Source of the DNA: an uncultured Bacteroides sp.
Lineage (GTDB): Bacteria; Bacteroidota; Bacteroidia; Bacteroidales; Bacteroidaceae
DNA length: 64,000 nt
Reading direction: 5' to 3'
Assembly: GCA_900551445.1 (NCBI GenBank)
Contig: URWA01000010.1
Location: forward strand, 30,563 to 94,562
In this document: piece by piece, positions 55,167 through 64,000 of the stretch
Layout: each line of letters starts with the position of its first letter
How positions within the stretch are numbered: the first letter of the stretch is position 1
The notes under the pieces: model-generated
The model's database searches: none
What the model was told of the DNA's origin: nothing
The model's input: the letters and a program-made list of their open reading frames with translations, nothing else
Translations under genes and position numbers: made by a program

Positions 55167-57146
55167 ATGAAAAAAATATTATTAGCCCTTTTAACCTCTT
55201 GCGCCTTAGTGTCGTGTGAGGGGTATTTCGACCAGTTACCGAAAACAGAACTTCCGTCTGAAACTTTCTATACTTCCTATGATGCTGCTTTACGTAATGT
55301 AGCTATATTGTATGCTAATGCAGGGCATGTCAATGATGGAATTATGACCAGTGACCGGTTTATGATGCCTTCATTGATGAATGAAGGTCCGTTCGACCTG
55401 ACTTCGACATCGGGTAGCGTACTGAATTTGTGGTCAAAGCATTATGCGTATATTGCACAGGCAAATCTGATACTTGAGAGGCTGGAAACCAATAAAGAGG
55501 TGATTGATGAGAATGCAGGACATTCTGCATTGGATAAAGCTACGATCACCGGATCAGCTACTGAAATGCTGATGGGAGAAGTTCGTTTCCTCCGGGCTTA
55601 TGCTTACTTTACATTGTATCGTTATTATGGCGGTGTACCTCTGATTATAGAGCCTACCGGACCGAAGCCGGATTATGTGCCGCGAGCAACCCGCCAGGAG
55701 ATGTTCAAGTTCCTCTATGACGAGATGGCCTATGCATTGGACAAGTGTTTGGATAACCGTTCGGGCATTGCTTATGGTCGTGTTACGAAAGGTGCCGTAG
55801 CCGGTATGTTGGCAAAAATGAAAATATTCCACGCTTCTTATATCCGCCGTGCAGAAATGTATGGAAACAAGATTAATGAAACAACAGCTGATGATGTAGA
55901 TAAGACAACGTTATATGCTGATGCAGTGAAGTTGTGTGACGATATCATTGCCGGCGTGTACGGAACTTATAAGTTGGAAGAATATTTCCCTGCTGTATTT
56001 ACCAAACGAAATAACGAGATTATGTTCAGTGTATTGGCAGAAGAAGGAGTCGGTACAGGAAACAAGATACCTATGGGTTTTGCCGGTGAAGGTAAATACG
56101 GAGCAACCGGTGGAAGCAATCTTACTTCGTGGCTGACGTTGCTGTATGATATACCGATGTGGGAACATAATTACAGTTTCAAGGACGTGTGTATGGACTA
56201 TGGCCAGGTAGATCGTTTCAATGCCGAAAGTCCGAAGCCCGGAACGACTCCTTATGACTTGCAGAATCTCTATGATCGTACCGGAAAGTACACCATAACT
56301 GGAGATATTACCCGTCGTATGTGGAGTTCGGTGAAAGGCTGGGTAACCGGTCCTAACAGTGGTGGAGCTCCTATCGGGTTGTGGGTGTTTGAACCTGCCG
56401 GACGTGAATTAGGTCCCGAGTTTTATATTGAGCCGGGTAAGGTGAACGATTACACCGAAGAACAGCTCAAAGTAATGGATGTAGCTCTTGAAAGTCATGA
56501 ACGGGCGTGGTGGAAGAATGAAACGAATGGGCAGAACAAGCCTAACTTGTGGAACTGTAATTGGTGGCAATTAGGTAAATTCCGTAACCTGAATCCGAGT
56601 GAGTTGAGTTCAACCTTTGATATTAATTATGGTGGAGTGGACTATCCTGTTTTACGTTTGGCAGAGATTTACTTGCTGAAAGCGGAGGCACAAATCATGC
56701 AGGGCCATGTTTCGGAAGGAGTGAAAACGATGAATATTATCCGTGATCGTGCTTGCCATCAAGGATCTATTAAAGATATGTTTGTTTCTCAGGGAGATGC
56801 TCCTTATACTTATCAACCGGGTTCGGTTATGATGATTCCGACTAATATCAGTCCGGCTAATGCACTGAAAGAGTTGATGTATGAACGTTTACGCGAATTG
56901 GCAGCCGAGGATGATTGCGGATGGCTCGATGTAGCACGCTTTCCTGATGTTTCAATGGTTGACCTGGCTGATATCTGCCGTTATCGCGATCCTCTACAAT
57001 TCTTTGATCCGTTTGGTGATCCGGCGCGTGGGGAATACCTTTGGCATCTTTTTAATGAAGAGAAAGTGTACCGTGTGCTGATGCCGATACCGTTTACCGA
57101 GTTATCGTTCTTCCCAGAAATGAAACAAAATCCGGGATATTTTTAA
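55167..57146 (+). CDS. SusD-like surface glycan-binding lipoprotein
   Basis: A 659-residue SusD/RagB protein. MKKILLALLTSCALVSC is a lipoprotein signal. The N-terminal YFDQLPKTELPSETFY, the TPR region (MLMGEVRFLRAYAYFTLYRY and LIIEPTGPKPDYVPRATRQE) and the C-terminal RLREL, DDCGWLDVARFPD and PIPFTE segments follow the family plan. It is longer than many SusD proteins (about 550 residues), with additional loops in the middle. It covers the SusC barrel and captures the oligosaccharide. Confidence 0.92.
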   Translation: MKKILLALLTSCALVSCEGYFDQLPKTELPSETFYTSYDAALRNVAILYANAGHVNDGIMTSDRFMMPSLMNEGPFDLTSTSGSVLNLWSKHYAYIAQANLILERLETNKEVIDENAGHSALDKATITGSATEMLMGEVRFLRAYAYFTLYRYYGGVPLIIEPTGPKPDYVPRATRQEMFKFLYDEMAYALDKCLDNRSGIAYGRVTKGAVAGMLAKMKIFHASYIRRAEMYGNKINETTADDVDKTTLYADAVKLCDDIIAGVYGTYKLEEYFPAVFTKRNNEIMFSVLAEEGVGTGNKIPMGFAGEGKYGATGGSNLTSWLTLLYDIPMWEHNYSFKDVCMDYGQVDRFNAESPKPGTTPYDLQNLYDRTGKYTITGDITRRMWSSVKGWVTGPNSGGAPIGLWVFEPAGRELGPEFYIEPGKVNDYTEEQLKVMDVALESHERAWWKNETNGQNKPNLWNCNWWQLGKFRNLNPSELSSTFDINYGGVDYPVLRLAEIYLLKAEAQIMQGHVSEGVKTMNIIRDRACHQGSIKDMFVSQGDAPYTYQPGSVMMIPTNISPANALKELMYERLRELAAEDDCGWLDVARFPDVSMVDLADICRYRDPLQFFDPFGDPARGEYLWHLFNEEKVYRVLMPIPFTELSFFPEMKQNPGYF

Positions 57147-57158
57147 TGTTAAAAACGA

Positions 57159-58472
57159 ATGGATATGAAAACAAATAAACTGATTATAGGGCTGCTTGCT
57201 GTGGCAGCTACTTCACTGGTTTCTTGTGAGAAATTTGGTGCAGATGTAGAAACACCGTCTGTCAGTATCTCTGTGTCCCCCGAAAATCCGAAAGTCGGCG
57301 AAGAGGTGACGGTAACGATCAATACCGATGCTCAGTACCTGACACTTTTTACGGGTGATGAAGGAAAAAACTTTGAGCGTTCGCGTATTAAAGCTATTAT
57401 GGAACATGATTGGGATAGCTTTTATGAAGAATGTTATCGGGTCTCTTATGCAAAGAATGGGGAGAAGACCTTGTTTTATAAATATTTTAAGGACTATCAG
57501 AGTATAGAAGACGTAAAAAAGGATTTTGAGTTTTTCGGAGCGATTGATAATATCCAGTTAGTGCCCTACAAAAAAGGAGACTTTCCGGAGGCACTGATGG
57601 AAATGAGCTATATAGGGACGAATCAATTGAAGTTTACGGTGACAGATCGGCGGATTCCTTCGGGCATCCGGATGAAGCCGAATATTCATATCTTTGGAGG
57701 ACTTGCCAATCAACCGGGTAATACAATTATCGAGAGTCGCTTTGTAGCGTGTGATGCTGATCGTGCAATACGTAAATACTCTAATGATGCATGGGTAGCT
57801 GCTTATTTTGGTTTACATACCGAACAGTTGGAAGACTTTCAGGGATATAGTGCAGGATACAAATATTATACGTTCCAAGATGAACGTTCGTATGGAGCGT
57901 TTCAGACTAACGATCCATTATCCCGCCGTCCTACGGAAGGATTTTATAAACTTGGTGATATGTACAACCGGGATACTTACTTGCAGCCTTTTTTGGATCA
58001 TGGAGAAAAAATCATTCTTCGCCAAGTGGATATGTACGTGAATGGTCGTTCGACTTTTGTGGCAGCTGATGATTCGCCTTATAAATATGATTTGGACGGA
58101 GACGGAGTATTGGAATCGTATGAATGTGAACTCGATCCTGCTACCGGTCTTCCGGTACATGAAGCCGACTATACAAAGTACAAAGGTTTTCAGGGAGATG
58201 TTTATCTCTCTTTTATAGAGATGGGAACTGATGAATATGAACCGTGGAATACCGGTGTTTCATTAGGTTCTGTATATACTACCGGAGGAATTCAGAAAAC
58301 TTATAAGTATATTTACACCGGAGCCGGTGACTTTACAATTACCGCTGTTGCTACCAATGTAGGTGATAAAGATTATAAAGGAATAGATTATAGCGAGGAA
58401 AGAAGTAACTCTTTGGATGACTATAGTCATAAGAGAGCACTTAGCAGTGTGAAGGTTTCGGTAAAACCGTAG
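57159..58472 (+). CDS. Surface glycan-binding lipoprotein (DUF5017-like)
   Basis: A 437-residue lipoprotein (MKTNKLIIGLLAVAATSLVS then C; the first Met at 57159 or the third residue could start it). Residues about 25-65 form a strand-rich Ig-like domain (SISVSPENPKVGEEVTVTIN). The rest is beta-rich, with YDLDGDGVLESYE resembling a calcium-binding loop near 315. Position directly after susCD is that of surface glycan-binding proteins; DUF5017-type proteins occupy it in many loci, but the assignment to that family is tentative. No catalytic motif is seen. Confidence 0.72.
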   Translation: MDMKTNKLIIGLLAVAATSLVSCEKFGADVETPSVSISVSPENPKVGEEVTVTINTDAQYLTLFTGDEGKNFERSRIKAIMEHDWDSFYEECYRVSYAKNGEKTLFYKYFKDYQSIEDVKKDFEFFGAIDNIQLVPYKKGDFPEALMEMSYIGTNQLKFTVTDRRIPSGIRMKPNIHIFGGLANQPGNTIIESRFVACDADRAIRKYSNDAWVAAYFGLHTEQLEDFQGYSAGYKYYTFQDERSYGAFQTNDPLSRRPTEGFYKLGDMYNRDTYLQPFLDHGEKIILRQVDMYVNGRSTFVAADDSPYKYDLDGDGVLESYECELDPATGLPVHEADYTKYKGFQGDVYLSFIEMGTDEYEPWNTGVSLGSVYTTGGIQKTYKYIYTGAGDFTITAVATNVGDKDYKGIDYSEERSNSLDDYSHKRALSSVKVSVKP

Positions 58473-58495
58473 TATCCTTCGGTAGAATGTAAATC

Positions 58496-58589
58496 AGTAG
58501 TTGAGTGTCTGCCCGGTCGCGGTATCCATTAATAAGGGGTTTTGCATAATTCTTTTATGACCTGTGGAAGGCAGCAATACTCAACTACT
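58496..58589. repeat. Inverted repeat between the lipoprotein and DUF5695 genes
   Basis: AGTAGTTGAGT (58496-58506) and ACTCAACTACT (58579-58589) are perfect 11-bp inverted copies 72 bases apart, with imperfect pairing continuing outward. It may form a hairpin that dampens read-through from susCD into the enzyme genes, or protect the upstream message. Confidence 0.45.
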
Positions 58590-58617
58590 GTAGATTACTT
58601 TATTAATATAAAGAATA

Positions 58618-61371
58618 GTGCCTATGAAACTTAAGTATTGTATTTTATCTCTACTCTTTTTTTATCTGAATATTTCTTCTATCCAGGCCGTAATACCACA
58701 GATGGAAGTCAGTCCGGATGAGAGAGGTGTGAGTTCGCTCGTTTTTCAAGGTGCGGGCAATGTTCGGAATTATGTAGACCACGGGAAATATCTGGGCGAT
58801 TTGAGTCTGACTTATGAAGTTAGAGGGAAGAGTTATGCCGTTTCTTTGGCTGATATTACTCCTCTGGTCTTGTCGAATACTCCGGATAAGATACAGATAT
58901 TCTGGCAGCTTCCTTCGGATGTGCGTCTTTACCAAACTTTTACTATTAAAGGAGAAGAAGTAGACTGGGAGATTGATTTTTTTAATCGCAGTCATCATCC
59001 GGTGAAGGTGACGGATATGTGGTTCGCTCTGCCTGTGGGCGCTTTGGATGAGTCTATTCAGGCACATCAGAACCTGAACCGTCATTTCTCTCTGAATGGA
59101 AATGCCTCCTTCTTTTATTGGACTCCGCTGACAGGGCAAGGTGATATTCTGCTGATGACTATGCATAAGGGAACTGCGATAGAATATGCTACACAAGATG
59201 GCAAGTACTATCTGCATTCAATGAATGCTGTAGATCGTACCAATGATAGCTGGAGATTACCGTCTACCTCAAAAAACGTACAGCCTTACGAGCATTACAT
59301 GACAGGTTTCAACTTCACACTCACTGGAAATCATGAAGAGGTAAAAACGAAGATTTATGATAAACACGGAGTGGTTGTGAAAGTTGCTCCCGGTATGGTA
59401 GTAACTCCTGAGTTTGAGGTCTATTGTGCCTTGCAATCGAAACTGCCTGTTGCTGAATTAGTGGCAGAATATCCTGAGGAGATACAGATAACCAGTCTTG
59501 GACAAAAGGAAGGAGATAAATATATCTATAAGTTCCGTTTCTCCCGTTTGGGAGAAAACCTGATTACGGTTCATTATGGAGATGATTTGATATGCTTTCT
59601 CGATTTCTTTGTGACCGAGCCTTTGGAAACCCTGATAAAAAAACGGGCGCGTTTCATTGTGGACAAACAACAACATCGTGATTCCTCCAAATGGTATAAT
59701 GGACTTTATAGTCTTTGGGATATGGAGAAATCTGAGTTACTTTCACCTGATCACTTGGGCGATTTGCGGGAGGAGTTTATGGTAGGCGGATCTGATGATC
59801 CGTCCAATAGTAAACCAGTCTATGTGAGTGAGAAGAATGTCATTTATCCTAATAAAGAAGAAATTGCTTCTTTGGAGTATTATGAAGAAAATTTTGTGTG
59901 GGGCAAGCTGCAACGTACGGATGAGGAATATCCCTATCCATATGGTATTTACGGCAGTGAAAACTGGTATCAGAACCGCAGCGGGAAATATGGCGGATAT
60001 GAAGACGGGGGTTCCGGTAAGGGGCGTATGTGGCGAACTTTTGATTATACCACTCATTTTGCCATCTATTATAATCTCTACCGGATAGCAGAGGATAATC
60101 CTGAAATGGTATCTTATCTGGATGCTGATGGCTATCTGGAACGTGCTTATCGGACAGCGATGGCTTATTTTGAAGTACCCTATAATATTTTGATGGGTAA
60201 ACAATGGGCTTTTCATGGTTGGACGGACTGGGCCTATAAACAAGGTAATTTTCATGAGCGATATCTGCTGGATATTATCAATGCCCTGCAACAGAAAGGT
60301 AGATTAAAAGATGCAGCCAAGTTGCGTCGTGAATGGGAGAAGAAGGTAACTTATATGGTTTACGAAGATCCCTGGCCTTTTGGATCCGAGATGTTTGTTG
60401 ACCGTACAGCTTTTGAGTCCTCCTATTATGTGGCAGAGTATGCAAAGTTAAATCCCATTAAACCCGAAGAACAATTCTGGTATGATAAGAATCGGAAAAA
60501 ATGGTACTCGTATACTTCGTTTGACACTTCGATGATTGATCGTTTCATGCAGAATCAGTTGGATGGAAACCTGGCGTTGAGAGGGTTGTTTGAACCAGGT
60601 TATGCTAATCTGGGTACAGCATGGAGTGGACAATATGTAAATCTGGATTATATGACCCAAATGGGCGGAGTGGCATTACTCGATTATGCTTACCGGTTTT
60701 CGGACCGGCCGGATAGGTATATTAATTATGGATATAATTCTTTGTTGGCTTCGTGGGCACTGATGAATACCGGGACTAAAAAGACAGATTTTGGCTATTG
60801 GTATCGGGGAGAACAAAATGACGGTGCTGTAGGCTGGGCTTTTTCACCCTATCAGAACTCACGTACCTATATGAATTATATCAAAGTGGGGCGTGCTCCC
60901 TGGCGGTTTGATGGTGAGATAGACCATGGGCTTACCGGAGGTATTCACGGTTCAGGAGTTTATCTGCTCGATGATCCTGATTTCGGATTAATCGGTTATG
61001 GAGGAAATGTCCGAATGGATAAAGATGGAACAGTGAGTATCATTCCTTTTGACGGAGTACGTCGTCAGGTCCGTATCATGACTCCTGTCCGTTTTTCGGT
61101 CGAGTTGATGCAAGACGGATTCCGGAAAGATTACCCGATCACTCTGAGAGGGACGGAAGAACTGAGTTTCTGCATGGAAAACCGTTCTGATAAACCTCAT
61201 AACACAACTATCCGGGCTGAGGGAATGCCTGAAGGTAAATATACTGTCATGACCGATCACAAAATGATAACGACATTCAATATTGAGGCGGGTAATGCAC
61301 ATCATCCTTATTATATAGAGGTACCCGTTACGGACAAACATACCCAAGTGAAACTTTTAAAAACAAATTAG
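58618..61371 (+). CDS. DUF5695-like secreted protein, probable glycoside hydrolase
   Basis: A 917-residue exported protein (signal starting MKLKYCILSLLFFYLNISS; the Met at 58624 fits best). It has an N-terminal beta-sandwich (about residues 30-330) and a helical part (about 360-780) that looks like an (alpha/alpha)6 barrel, with RMWRTFDYTTHFAIYYNLYR, WAFHGWTDWAYKQGN and DYMTQMGGVALLDY. A C-terminal beta domain follows. This corresponds to DUF5695 proteins, which often accompany glycosidases acting on plant glycans. A conserved acid pair cannot be assigned by eye. It overlaps nothing and is one base from the GH127-like gene. Confidence 0.65.
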   Translation: MPMKLKYCILSLLFFYLNISSIQAVIPQMEVSPDERGVSSLVFQGAGNVRNYVDHGKYLGDLSLTYEVRGKSYAVSLADITPLVLSNTPDKIQIFWQLPSDVRLYQTFTIKGEEVDWEIDFFNRSHHPVKVTDMWFALPVGALDESIQAHQNLNRHFSLNGNASFFYWTPLTGQGDILLMTMHKGTAIEYATQDGKYYLHSMNAVDRTNDSWRLPSTSKNVQPYEHYMTGFNFTLTGNHEEVKTKIYDKHGVVVKVAPGMVVTPEFEVYCALQSKLPVAELVAEYPEEIQITSLGQKEGDKYIYKFRFSRLGENLITVHYGDDLICFLDFFVTEPLETLIKKRARFIVDKQQHRDSSKWYNGLYSLWDMEKSELLSPDHLGDLREEFMVGGSDDPSNSKPVYVSEKNVIYPNKEEIASLEYYEENFVWGKLQRTDEEYPYPYGIYGSENWYQNRSGKYGGYEDGGSGKGRMWRTFDYTTHFAIYYNLYRIAEDNPEMVSYLDADGYLERAYRTAMAYFEVPYNILMGKQWAFHGWTDWAYKQGNFHERYLLDIINALQQKGRLKDAAKLRREWEKKVTYMVYEDPWPFGSEMFVDRTAFESSYYVAEYAKLNPIKPEEQFWYDKNRKKWYSYTSFDTSMIDRFMQNQLDGNLALRGLFEPGYANLGTAWSGQYVNLDYMTQMGGVALLDYAYRFSDRPDRYINYGYNSLLASWALMNTGTKKTDFGYWYRGEQNDGAVGWAFSPYQNSRTYMNYIKVGRAPWRFDGEIDHGLTGGIHGSGVYLLDDPDFGLIGYGGNVRMDKDGTVSIIPFDGVRRQVRIMTPVRFSVELMQDGFRKDYPITLRGTEELSFCMENRSDKPHNTTIRAEGMPEGKYTVMTDHKMITTFNIEAGNAHHPYYIEVPVTDKHTQVKLLKTN

Positions 61372-61372
61372 A

Positions 61373-63835
61373 ATGAAAAATGTACTAACAGGGCTATTTC
61401 TGCTTATCCTTGCGACAGCTTGCTCGGAGGAGGAGCCGCAGACAATAACACCCGTTCCTTTTAATCAGGTAACTTTGACCGATGGGTTTTGGAAGAATAG
61501 GATGCAGACGGAAATCAATGTAACAGTACCGTTCTCTGTCGAACAAAGTGCCCCGGCAGTAGAGCGTTTCCGGCGTTGTGCCGCTTTCTTGGCAGGAGAC
61601 TCTACCGCTCTTCCTGAAACTCATCGTTTTATAAGCTCTGATCTTTATAAGGTGATGGAAGGGGTGTCTTATTCATTGATGATTCAACCAAATAAGGAGT
61701 TGGAAGAGTTCATGGATCGAGTGGCAGACCTGATCACTGCTTCGCAGAAAGACGACGGATATTTATATATTTCACATATTTGTGGTAATCCCGATCCTCG
61801 TGAGATGGGTGAGAAGCCTTACTCATGGGTGGTTCATAGTCACGAGCTTTATAATGTGGGGCATCTGTACGAAGCCGCAGTAGCTTATTATCAAGCTACA
61901 GGTAAAGATAAACTACTGAACGTTGCTATCAAAAGTGCCAAGCATGTGAATAAAGTGTTCTTTGAAGGAGGTGATCCGAATTATAATGGGGGTAAACCTA
62001 TTAACCAGGCTCCGGGACATGAAGAGATTGAACTGGCACTTTGTAAACTATACCGGGTGACTAATGATCCGCTATACCTCGATATGGCGAAGAAGTTTCT
62101 GGAGATCAGGGGAGTGACCTATCGTCCTGAGGGTGAAGGAGTGATGGCACCCACTTATGCACAGCAACACGCACCGGTGAAGGAGCAGACGGAAGCTGTG
62201 GGACATGCGGTCCGTGCGGCTTATTTGTACACGGCTATGGCGCAGGTGGATGCCTTGACCGGATTGAACGATTATACCAAGGCTCTCAATTCCATTTGGA
62301 CAAATCTGGTGACGACCCGCATGCATATTACAGGTGGACTCGGGGCTGTAGAAGGAATGGAAGGTTTTGGAGCTCCCTACGAACTTCCTAACTTAACAGC
62401 CTATAATGAAACTTGTGCGGCAGTAGCAAATGTCTTCTTTAATTATGGCATGTATCTGGATAGTGGCGATGCTAAGTTTCTCGATATAGCGGAACTTTCA
62501 CTTTTCAACAATTCGTTGGCAGGGATCAATCTGCATGGTGATCGTTTCTTCTATGTCAATCCTCTTGAAGCAGATGGAGTGAGACGTTTTAATCATGGGA
62601 ATGGCGGACGTGCCAAATGGTTCGGGTGTGCCTGCTGTCCTCCTAATATTTCTCGTTTGATTCTGCAAGTGCCGGGTTATATGTATGCTTACAGTAAAGA
62701 CAGAGTTTACCTGACCCTTTATGGTGGCAGTCAGACAACTATTCCTCTGGAAGGAACCCGTGTGAAACTGGAGCAAACTTCTGCTTATCCGTTTGATGGG
62801 AAAGTGCGCTTGATGGTACAACCTGAAAATGGAAGCAAATTCTCGGTTTGTATGCGTATTCCTACGTGGGCACGATCCGACGAATTTGTGCCGGGAGGAC
62901 TTTATCCCTACAAGCAGCCCAAGCAGGCGGAAGTAGAATTGAGTGTCAACGGGCAGAAAACCGACTTCAAGATGGAGAAAGGATTTGCCGTTATCAAACG
63001 TGACTGGAAGCCCGGTGACGTAGTTGAACTTAACATACCGATGCCCGTACGTTTTGTTGATTGTATTCCCGAAGTCAGTGAAAATATAGGTAAAACTGCT
63101 GTAACTCGCGGACCATTGGTCTATTGTGCGGAAGAGGTAGATAATGCGGGACCTGTTCAGCGGCTCTATCTGGGGGATACGAACGAAGCACAGGCTAAGG
63201 TAGCAAACATCTCTTCCGGTGTGCTGCAAGGATTGGAGAGGATCACTTTGCCCGGAATGGAAAAGAAGGTCGGAGGAATCACTTCACGAGAGATTACGAT
63301 GATTCCTTATTATGCTTGGTGTAATCGGGGAGATAACCGTACAATGCTGGTTTGGCTAAACGAAGAGGCTTCTACAGCCAGTATCGGTCAGCAGACCATG
63401 GCTTATCTGCGTAATGTAAAGGGAGTGAATGCTTCATCTGTTGCCGGAGGGAAGAATATCTCCGTGCGTGCACTTTGTGATGGAAAAGTATCTGAATCTT
63501 CTGCAGACAAGCTTACAGAACAGTGGGTGTCTGAGGGATCGGGTAAACAATGGGTGCAGGTAGACTTTAGAGAGCCATTCCTACTAAATTCACTTTCCGT
63601 GTATTGGCTGGATGATCAAGACAAAATAACTGTTCCGTCCGGTTGGTCGGTGGAATATAAGTCGGATGCCGGTTGGACTCCCCTTGAACTCTATGTGACG
63701 GACTCTTATCAGATGGGTACCGATCGGTTCAACGTAGTACATCCATCCGGTAGTCTTGAAGTGGAATCCGTTCGTATTCTTATAGAACCTCAGAAAGGAA
63801 AATCAATAGGTGTTTCAGAGATAAGGTTTGAGTAG
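61373..63835 (+). CDS. GH127/GH146-type beta-L-arabinofuranosidase with C-terminal F5/8 domain
   Basis: An 820-residue lipoprotein (MKNVLTGLFLLILATAC). The catalytic (alpha/alpha)6 domain has the zinc-site motifs AYNETCAAVANVFF and FGCACCPPNISRLI, and a Glu in GGLGAVEGMEGFG placed as acid/base. About residues 685-820 form a discoidin-type carbohydrate-binding domain (WVQVDFREPFLLNSLSVYWL, VEYKSDAGWTPLEL). It would cut beta-L-arabinofuranosyl linkages. It is the second enzyme of the clan in the window and lies in the plus arm, while the first lies in the minus arm. A terminator follows. Confidence 0.88.
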   Translation: MKNVLTGLFLLILATACSEEEPQTITPVPFNQVTLTDGFWKNRMQTEINVTVPFSVEQSAPAVERFRRCAAFLAGDSTALPETHRFISSDLYKVMEGVSYSLMIQPNKELEEFMDRVADLITASQKDDGYLYISHICGNPDPREMGEKPYSWVVHSHELYNVGHLYEAAVAYYQATGKDKLLNVAIKSAKHVNKVFFEGGDPNYNGGKPINQAPGHEEIELALCKLYRVTNDPLYLDMAKKFLEIRGVTYRPEGEGVMAPTYAQQHAPVKEQTEAVGHAVRAAYLYTAMAQVDALTGLNDYTKALNSIWTNLVTTRMHITGGLGAVEGMEGFGAPYELPNLTAYNETCAAVANVFFNYGMYLDSGDAKFLDIAELSLFNNSLAGINLHGDRFFYVNPLEADGVRRFNHGNGGRAKWFGCACCPPNISRLILQVPGYMYAYSKDRVYLTLYGGSQTTIPLEGTRVKLEQTSAYPFDGKVRLMVQPENGSKFSVCMRIPTWARSDEFVPGGLYPYKQPKQAEVELSVNGQKTDFKMEKGFAVIKRDWKPGDVVELNIPMPVRFVDCIPEVSENIGKTAVTRGPLVYCAEEVDNAGPVQRLYLGDTNEAQAKVANISSGVLQGLERITLPGMEKKVGGITSREITMIPYYAWCNRGDNRTMLVWLNEEASTASIGQQTMAYLRNVKGVNASSVAGGKNISVRALCDGKVSESSADKLTEQWVSEGSGKQWVQVDFREPFLLNSLSVYWLDDQDKITVPSGWSVEYKSDAGWTPLELYVTDSYQMGTDRFNVVHPSGSLEVESVRILIEPQKGKSIGVSEIRFE

Positions 63836-63854
63836 GTTCTTTTTTATCAGCAGG

Positions 63855-63891
63855 AAAGAGAATGTTGTGCAGCAGAGGCAACATTCTCTTT
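63855..63891 (+). terminator. Terminator at the end of the susC operon
   Basis: AAAGAGAATGTTG (63855-63867) and CAACATTCTCTTT (63879-63891) form a perfect 13-bp stem with an 11-base loop, followed by a T-rich stretch. Confidence 0.88.
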
Positions 63892-63916
63892 CTCTATTTT
63901 TCTAGGGTGTATAAAC

Positions 63917-63950
63917 AAAAAAAGGTTCATCTTGTTGACGAACCTTTTTT
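63917..63950 (-). terminator. Terminator of the tRNA-Asn transcript
   Basis: Within this stretch AAAAAAGGTTC and GAACCTTTTTT form an 11-bp stem with an 11-base loop. It begins right after the tRNA 3' end on the minus strand and has U-runs both ways. Confidence 0.8.
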
Positions 63951-63951
63951 G

Positions 63952-64000
63952 CTCTTCCTCTTGGACTTGAACCAAGGACCCTCTGATTAACAGTCAGATG
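63952..64000 (-). tRNA. tRNA-Asn (GTT), partial at window end
   Basis: The minus strand shows the anticodon arm TCTGA-CTGTTAA-TCAGA with anticodon GTT, a 5-base variable loop, the T arm CTTGG-TTCAAGT-CCAAG and the 3' acceptor strand AGGAAGA plus G. CCA is not encoded. The D arm and 5' end lie beyond the window. Confidence 0.9.

Overview
The window looks like a chromosomal segment of a gut Bacteroides. Evidence is the SusC/SusD pair with a hybrid two-component regulator, GH127 arabinofuranosidases, several -7 boxes of the Bacteroides TAnnTTTG type, and a CTnDOT-like mobile element with RteC, MobA/B/C, a topoisomerase and a tyrosine integrase. The species cannot be fixed from the sequence alone.

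Layout. (1) 1-5 kb: a decayed TonB receptor tail, an OmpA-family protein, an AqpZ-type channel, a truncated mscL, an HU protein and long stretches without convincing genes. (2) 5.2-27.7 kb: a GC-rich integrated mobilizable or conjugative element. It carries an RteC-like regulator, mobA-mobB-mobC, a DNA adenine methylase, a primase, an M23 peptidase, a DUF3945-type protein, a run of five related unknown proteins, a topoisomerase, two excisionase-like HTH proteins and the integrase. No tra (mating pore) genes are present. An AT-rich PHP-ATPase gene and an integrase scrap sit inside it like later cargo. (3) 28-33.1 kb: a one-strand operon with a radical-SAM-like protein of the pseudo-rSAM type, the stub of a C39 peptidase exporter, a nucleotidyltransferase-aminotransferase fusion, LicD, a short LanC-like protein and a glycosyltransferase. 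It reads as a damaged peptide-natural-product locus joined to a phospho-amino-alcohol decoration module. (4) 33.2-37.1 kb: two six-bladed beta-propeller proteins and a GH27 alpha-galactosidase. (5) 37.2-39.9 kb: an outer membrane-type protein and housekeeping genes (inositol monophosphatase family, ComF, a small monooxygenase). (6) 40-63.8 kb: a polysaccharide utilization locus. One arm (minus strand) holds a glycyl radical enzyme and its activase, a sugar/H+ symporter, an aldose epimerase and a GH127. The other arm (plus strand) holds SusC, SusD, a surface lipoprotein, a DUF5695-like protein and a second GH127-like enzyme. A hybrid sensor-regulator lies between them. Beta-L-arabinofuranosides are the likely substrate. 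The window ends inside a tRNA-Asn gene.

Two signals stand out in the mobile element. Six of its core genes are interrupted only by in-frame UGA codons (seven in all), with no UAA, UAG or frameshift seen, and some fall where relatives carry Trp. In addition, three intergenic regions carry arrays of TGAC(A/T) repeated exactly every 10 bp, two of them directly upstream of operons. The RiPP-like operon and the glycyl radical enzyme inside the arabinoside locus are the other strong candidates for undescribed biology.
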